A model generated the notes under the pieces. It ran no database searches, was not told where the DNA came from, and worked only from the letters and a program-made list of their open reading frames with translations. DNA of 64,000 nt from Cercis canadensis (Eukaryota; Streptophyta; Magnoliopsida; Fabales; Fabaceae): positions 206,792 through 270,791 of the forward strand of contig QAOA01002120.1 of NCBI GenBank assembly GCA_003255065.1, read 5' to 3'. The translations under genes were made by a program, and so were the position numbers. Each line of letters starts with the position of its first letter. Positions within the stretch are counted from its first letter, which is position 1. Below are positions 59,641-64,000 of the stretch, one piece after another.

Positions 59641-62600
59641 CTACGATGTGAAGACTCTATTATGCCCCCTCAAGATGGTGTTTGGATCAAGAACATCAAT
59701 CTTGGTTCTCAAGGATTGAAACCGTGGACCTAGTAGTGGTTTTGTAAGAAGATCTACAAGTTGGTTGTGGGAGGAAATGTGAGAAACAGTGAGACCCTTG
59801 GTAGCCACTAGCTCACGGACAAAGTGATAATCAATGGAGATGTGCTTCATGCAGGAGTGGAAAACGGGGTTAGCACATAAGTAAGTGGCTCCTATGTTGT
59901 CAGAGAAGATAGTTGGTGAAGAAGGAAGCTTAAAGCCCAACTCTTGAAGAATATTTTGCAGCCATAAGAGTTCAGCTGCTGTAGATGCGATTGTGCGGTA
60001 TTCAGCTTCAGTAGAGAACCGAGCAACGAACCTTTGTTTACGGGAACACCATGAGATGGGATTGGACCCTAAGTAAGCAATGTATGCACCAGTAGAGTGT
60101 CTGTCAAGGGTGTCACTGGCCCAATCAGCATCACAATATGCCACAAGAGAGACATGGGGGCTGCGTGTAAGATGAAGACCAAAGGCAAGAGTGGATTTCA
60201 GATATTGTAGAAGGCGCTTAAGAGCTTGGAAATGATCAACTGAATGTGCTTGCATATGCTGGGCAAGCTTGTTAACAGCATAGGCGACATCCAGTCTAGT
60301 GAGAGATAAATATTGTAGGGAGCTGACTAACTGTCTAAAACCAGTGGCGTCTGTGGAAAGAGATGTCATGGAGAATTTGGAAGAGAGAGCCATAGGTGTA
60401 AAGATCAGTTTTGCCCCTTCCATGAGTGCTTTTTCCAGAATATCTCGAACATACTTGTGCTGTGTGAGAAAAAGACTATGAGGAGTAGGAAGCAACTCAA
60501 TCCCAAGAAAGTAACCCGGTGTGCCCAAGTTTTTGAGAGAGAAGGTAGCAGTGAGGGACTTCAAAAAACTAGTGAGAAATGGTGCACTATTCCCTGTAAG
60601 GAGCAAGTCATCTATGTATACAAGAAAGTAAGCAACAACTGAACCATGTTTGTAAATAAAGAGGGAAGCATCAGATCGTGAGTTAAAGAAACCACATGAC
60701 AGTAAGAATGTCTAGAGAGCATGGTACCAAGCCCGAGGGGCTTGTTTTAAACTGTATAAGGCTTTCTTGAGCTTGCATACGTGATGAGGGTATTGAGGAT
60801 GTACAAATCCGAGAGGTTGAGACATGTACACCTCTTCTGTAAGTGCACCTTGCAAGAATACATTGTTAACGTCAAGTTGTCACAGAGGCTAGCCATGAGA
60901 GAGGGCAAGAGTGAGGACGATCTTGATGGTCTGCGGTTTGATCACAGGATTGAATGTGTCTAAGTAATCAAGACCATGGCATTGATGAAACCCCTTAGCC
61001 ATAAGGCGAGCTTTGTATCTAAAGATGGTGCCATCGGGATGGTGTTTCACCTTAAAGACCCATTTGTTGCCAATGATATTAAAGTGTTGTTGAGGTTGAA
61101 CAAGATCCCATGTACCATTTGTCATAAGGGCATTAAATTCTTCAGACATGGCTTGTCTCCAATGCGGAGATTTTAAGGCTTAAGTGACACATGAAGGTTC
61201 AAGAGGATGAGGGATGGGGTATTTGGTGACAGTATACAGTTGCTTAGGTTTAAAGATGCGGGTTTTGGATCATGTAAGCATGGGATGAGTATTGAGTGCA
61301 GTATTAGAAGAACGAGAGGTAGAGTTACCTGGGTTTAAACCTTGAGAGCATGGTGGCAGTACTTGAGAAGTCCCTGAGTCCATGGTTATAGTGGGAAAAG
61401 GATGGGGAATGGCAGTGGAAAGTGGAGACGTGGGAGGTAATAATGAGTGGGGCAAGGGGGGATTGGGATTGTTGGAAGAAGGTGAGGGAGACATGTGGGA
61501 GGGAAATGGTGACGAGGCAGTAGCGGATGGAGACATGCAAAGGGAATTAGGGTGGGAAAGAGAGTTATTGACAACTGGAACTAGAGGTTGAGATGAGGGA
61601 GAACTTGGTAAATGGTTTGGAGAACGTGAAAAGTCATAGGAAATGAAATCATGTGGAATTGAATTTGAAGGAGATGGGGAGGAAATGGACACGTGCGGAG
61701 GGGAAGATAAGTTAAAGAAGGGAAAAGTAGTTTTCATAAAGGTGACGTGTCTTGAATACTAATATTTGTGGAGTTTAAAGTTAAAACAGATGAAGGCGCT
61801 CTGAGTGGGGGAGTAACCGAGAAATACACATGGACTAGAACGGGGTTGAAGTTTGTTGGACACGTAGGGTTTAAGCCATGGGAAGCAGAGGCAGCCAAAG
61901 AGACGGAGCTTGAGATAATTTGGTGGGCGTTAAACAAAATGGAGAAGGGTGTGGTGTTGTTGAGGCAAGGTGTAGGAAGCCTATTGATTAAATATGCAGT
62001 AGTGGTTAGAGCATGTGACAAAAAACGAAGGGGAAGAGGGGCCTGGTGAAGAAGACAGTGAGCGGTTTCAGTAAGATGACAATATTTTCTTTCGGAGAGG
62101 CCATTGTGTTCTGGAGTGTATGGTGAGGTGTGAAATGCCGTGAGTGGAAAGATAAGAGTGTAATGCGATATACTCGCCTCCATTGTCAGTGTATAAGGTT
62201 TTGATTTTGTAGTTAAATGCCTTTTCAACTAGAGCATGAAACTTTGGAAAATGGTAGAAACATCAGATTTAAATTTCATGGGGTACAACCAAACATACTT
62301 TGAGAAGTGATCAATAAAGATAACATAATAAACGTAGCCATCTATTGATTGTACTGGGCAAGGGCCCCAGACATTAGAATATACAAGCTCCAAAAAGCAG
62401 GTGCTAGTGAGACTAGACTTAGTGAAAGGGAGTTTATGGCTTTTATTTGCCAGACAATTATGACAAGAAGAAAAAGAAACAGGAGACACGAGAAGTGCAT
62501 TGTGGTGTAAGACATGATGGAGAGTTTGTTTGGCTGAATGTCCAAGGCGTTGGTGCTAGAGTTGAGGAGACAGATGGATGGTGGTGGTGGCAGCAAATGG

Positions 62601-63230
62601 TGGGCGGGCGGTGAGTGGAAGTTTGTAAACATGGTGCTCATTTGGTCTTTGAACTAGTACTTGTCCGGTGCTCAAGGCTTTAACCTGAAAACAAGTAGGG
62701 AAAAACTCAACTGAAACATTATTTTGGTGACATAAACGAGAAACAAAAATTAAGTTTTCAAAGTTTTCAGTAACAGAAGAGACAAGTAAAACATTAGATA
62801 GTTTTAAAGAGGATGGAAGAGAACTGAAACCAGTGTGTGTGATGGGGAGAGAAGTGCCATCAGCAACGGTAAGTTGGTCAGGGCCATCATACTCAGAGGA
62901 CACAGTTAGATTGCCAAAATCATTTGTGATATAGTGAGTAGCTCCTGAATCAATAAGCCAATGGGATGGAGGTGCTGCAGGGTTGGTGGAAACAACATTA
63001 GCAGTAGGAGGGACATGCGGATTATTGGTAATTTTAAAACAGAACCGAGCTGTGTGACCCCTGCGATTGCAGAATTGGCAAGTGACAGAAGCATGAGGCT
63101 TGCGTGGAGCATTAGGTGCAGAGTGATTGACTGGAGGCCCTGACTGGTGATTAAGACCAATAGAGCGTCGCTGGCGAGATGGAAATGAGTGAGAGTGTCA
63201 CCGGGCATAATGAGCAGAAATAGGGCCAAA
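59641..63230 (-). pseudogene. Copia pol: protease, integrase, reverse transcriptase, RNase H fragments
   Basis: Zinc knuckle near 63050-63090. Protease near 62915-62955 with DSGATHYIT. GAG-pre-integrase and integrase at 61734-62641 (CLANKSHKLPF, VIFIDHFSKYVWLYPMK, then TPEHNGLSERK). A Ser/Pro-rich linker at 61270-61737. Reverse transcriptase at 60889-61149 (GNKWVFKVKHHPDGTIFRYK, ARLMAKGFHQCHGLDYLDTF) with a stop, then the catalytic LVYIDDLLLTGNS at about 60590-60640. RNase H at 59641-60300 (YCDADWASDTLDRHSTGAYI, SRKQRFVARFSTEAEYRTIA). Each part is in its own frame, with several stops and shifts, so no polyprotein can be made. Confidence 0.88.
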
Positions 63231-63914
63231 AGAAGCCATGTCTTCCTTTTTTAAAGAGGATTCATAATCGGTAAGAGTGTCATATAATTCATCAAAGGAG
63301 ATGGGAGTATCCTGAACACGAAGAGCAGCAGAGATTTCTTTGTAAGAGGAACCAAGACCAGAGAGACAGTGAAGGACTAAGTCTAAGTCATCCAGTGGGT
63401 GACCGATTTCAGCAAGCTCATTGGAGATGGATTTCACACTCCGAAGATATTCAGACACAGAAGAAATGCCTTTAGAGAGATTAGATAGGCGTTCCTTAAG
63501 GGTCATGAGGCGAGACCTGGAACAATTAGCGAAAGCTCGGCGAAGTTGCTCCCAAGCGTCTTGAGAAGTGGTGGCTTGAGAGATAATGGCTCGAGCATCA
63601 ATATCACAAGTAGCCATAATGGCCAAGAAGAGAAAATGATCCTGGCGAACCCAGAATGTGCATAGAGAGTTCTCAACAACCTCACCATTGTGTTCTATGG
63701 TGGGTGGAGGACAAGGATGAGAACCTGTAATATAGCCCACAAGGCCATAACCAATCAACATGGATTTCATTTGTTTAGCCCAAGCAACATAGTTGTTGTT
63801 GTTGAGCTTAATGACAAGATTAGAGACATTGATAGTGATGAGCTCAGTGGGAGCAGCTGTGGAGGAGGTGAAGGGAATGGAATGACTGGAATTGGTGGTA
63901 GAAGACGTGGCCAT
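63198..63914 (-). pseudogene. Copia gag (UBN2-type capsid)
   Basis: 238 codons from the ATG at 63914. It has the features of the Copia gag/UBN2 domain: INVSNLVIKLNNNNYVAWAK near the N terminus, SMLIGYGLVGYITGSHPCPP, then LKERLSNLSKGISSVSEYLR and LSGLGSSYKEISAALRVQ. It ends at a stop after SAHYAR; the zinc knuckle (CQFCNRRGHTARFC, near 63050-63090) lies further on in a shifted frame, so gag-pol is broken here. Confidence 0.85.
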
Positions 63915-63989
63915 GTTGTTGGAAGGAGGAGTTTGTGAAAAAAAAAATGAAGAGAGGCTGGATCGTATGAGCTGATTAAAGCAAATAAA

Positions 63990-64000
63990 GCTCTGATACC
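63990..64000 (-). other. Primer-binding site of the Copia element (tRNA-iMet)
   Basis: The last 11 bases read GGTATCAGAGC on the minus strand. Plant LTR elements primed by initiator-Met tRNA have TGGTATCAGAGC, so the leading T and the end of the 5' LTR should fall directly at position 64001 and beyond. The leader between here and the gag ATG is 63915-63989. Confidence 0.85.

Larger units (their letters stand above)
59445..64000 (-). mobile_element. Copia LTR retrotransposon, decayed, 5' LTR off the right edge
   Basis: Order on the minus strand: primer-binding site at the edge, gag, protease, integrase, reverse transcriptase, RNase H, polypurine tract (CTTGAGGGGGC at 59664-59674), then presumed 3' LTR from about 59640 to about 59445. 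Integrase before reverse transcriptase defines Copia. The 3' LTR limits are estimates because the 5' LTR is not in the window for comparison. Confidence 0.9.

Noticed and set aside
61382-61591. Plus-strand glycine-rich ORF
   Set aside because: Antisense of the Ser/Pro-rich linker in Copia pol.

Overview
This is a piece of nuclear chromosome from a flowering plant, most likely a eudicot. The signs are GT-AG introns in AT-rich DNA, a GROWTH-REGULATING FACTOR gene (a plant-specific family) with its miR396 site, a chloroplast-type DnaJ, a plant L1 LINE with an RNase H domain, and a Copia element whose primer-binding site matches initiator-Met tRNA. I cannot name the species. Exon boundaries were placed by hand from conserved protein family sequence, splice sites and codon phase.

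Layout. All recognisable genes lie on the minus strand. At 448-13071 is a GTG1/COLD1 (GPHR family) membrane protein: 12 exons encode 417 residues and the last exon is off the left edge. Its introns hold MITEs, a tRNA-derived SINE and LINE scraps. At 14608-16620 is an uninterrupted 670-codon CLAVATA1-like leucine-rich-repeat ORF that stops where the membrane anchor should be, so it has no kinase. At 18033-24643 lies a CLV1-type kinase second exon, broken by a roughly 6-kb L1 LINE (18079-24038) and by a MITE with an 11-bp target duplication (24193-24548). At 25133-27844 is a two-exon gene for a 117-residue coiled-coil protein, probably with noncoding 5' exons further upstream. At 35227-39489 is a seven-exon chloroplast DnaJ-A gene (441 aa). 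At 44970-45790 is a third, badly decayed CLV1-like copy. At 49612-53546 is a three-exon GRF transcription factor (333 aa). At 56612-56764 is one broken exon of a CLC-c-like anion channel. From about 59640 to the right edge is a decayed Copia element; its 5' LTR lies just outside the window.

The genes do not form a pathway. The informative structure is in the decay. One CLV1-like tandem array has left an LRR-only ORF, a kinase-only relic and a mosaic relic, and insertion order can be read from target duplications. MITEs and long palindromic elements fill the introns and spacers; one sits inside a (TA)n microsatellite and one has an empty-site copy next to it. Single-N positions at 31492 and 59414 sit exactly at duplicated sequence and look like assembly joins.
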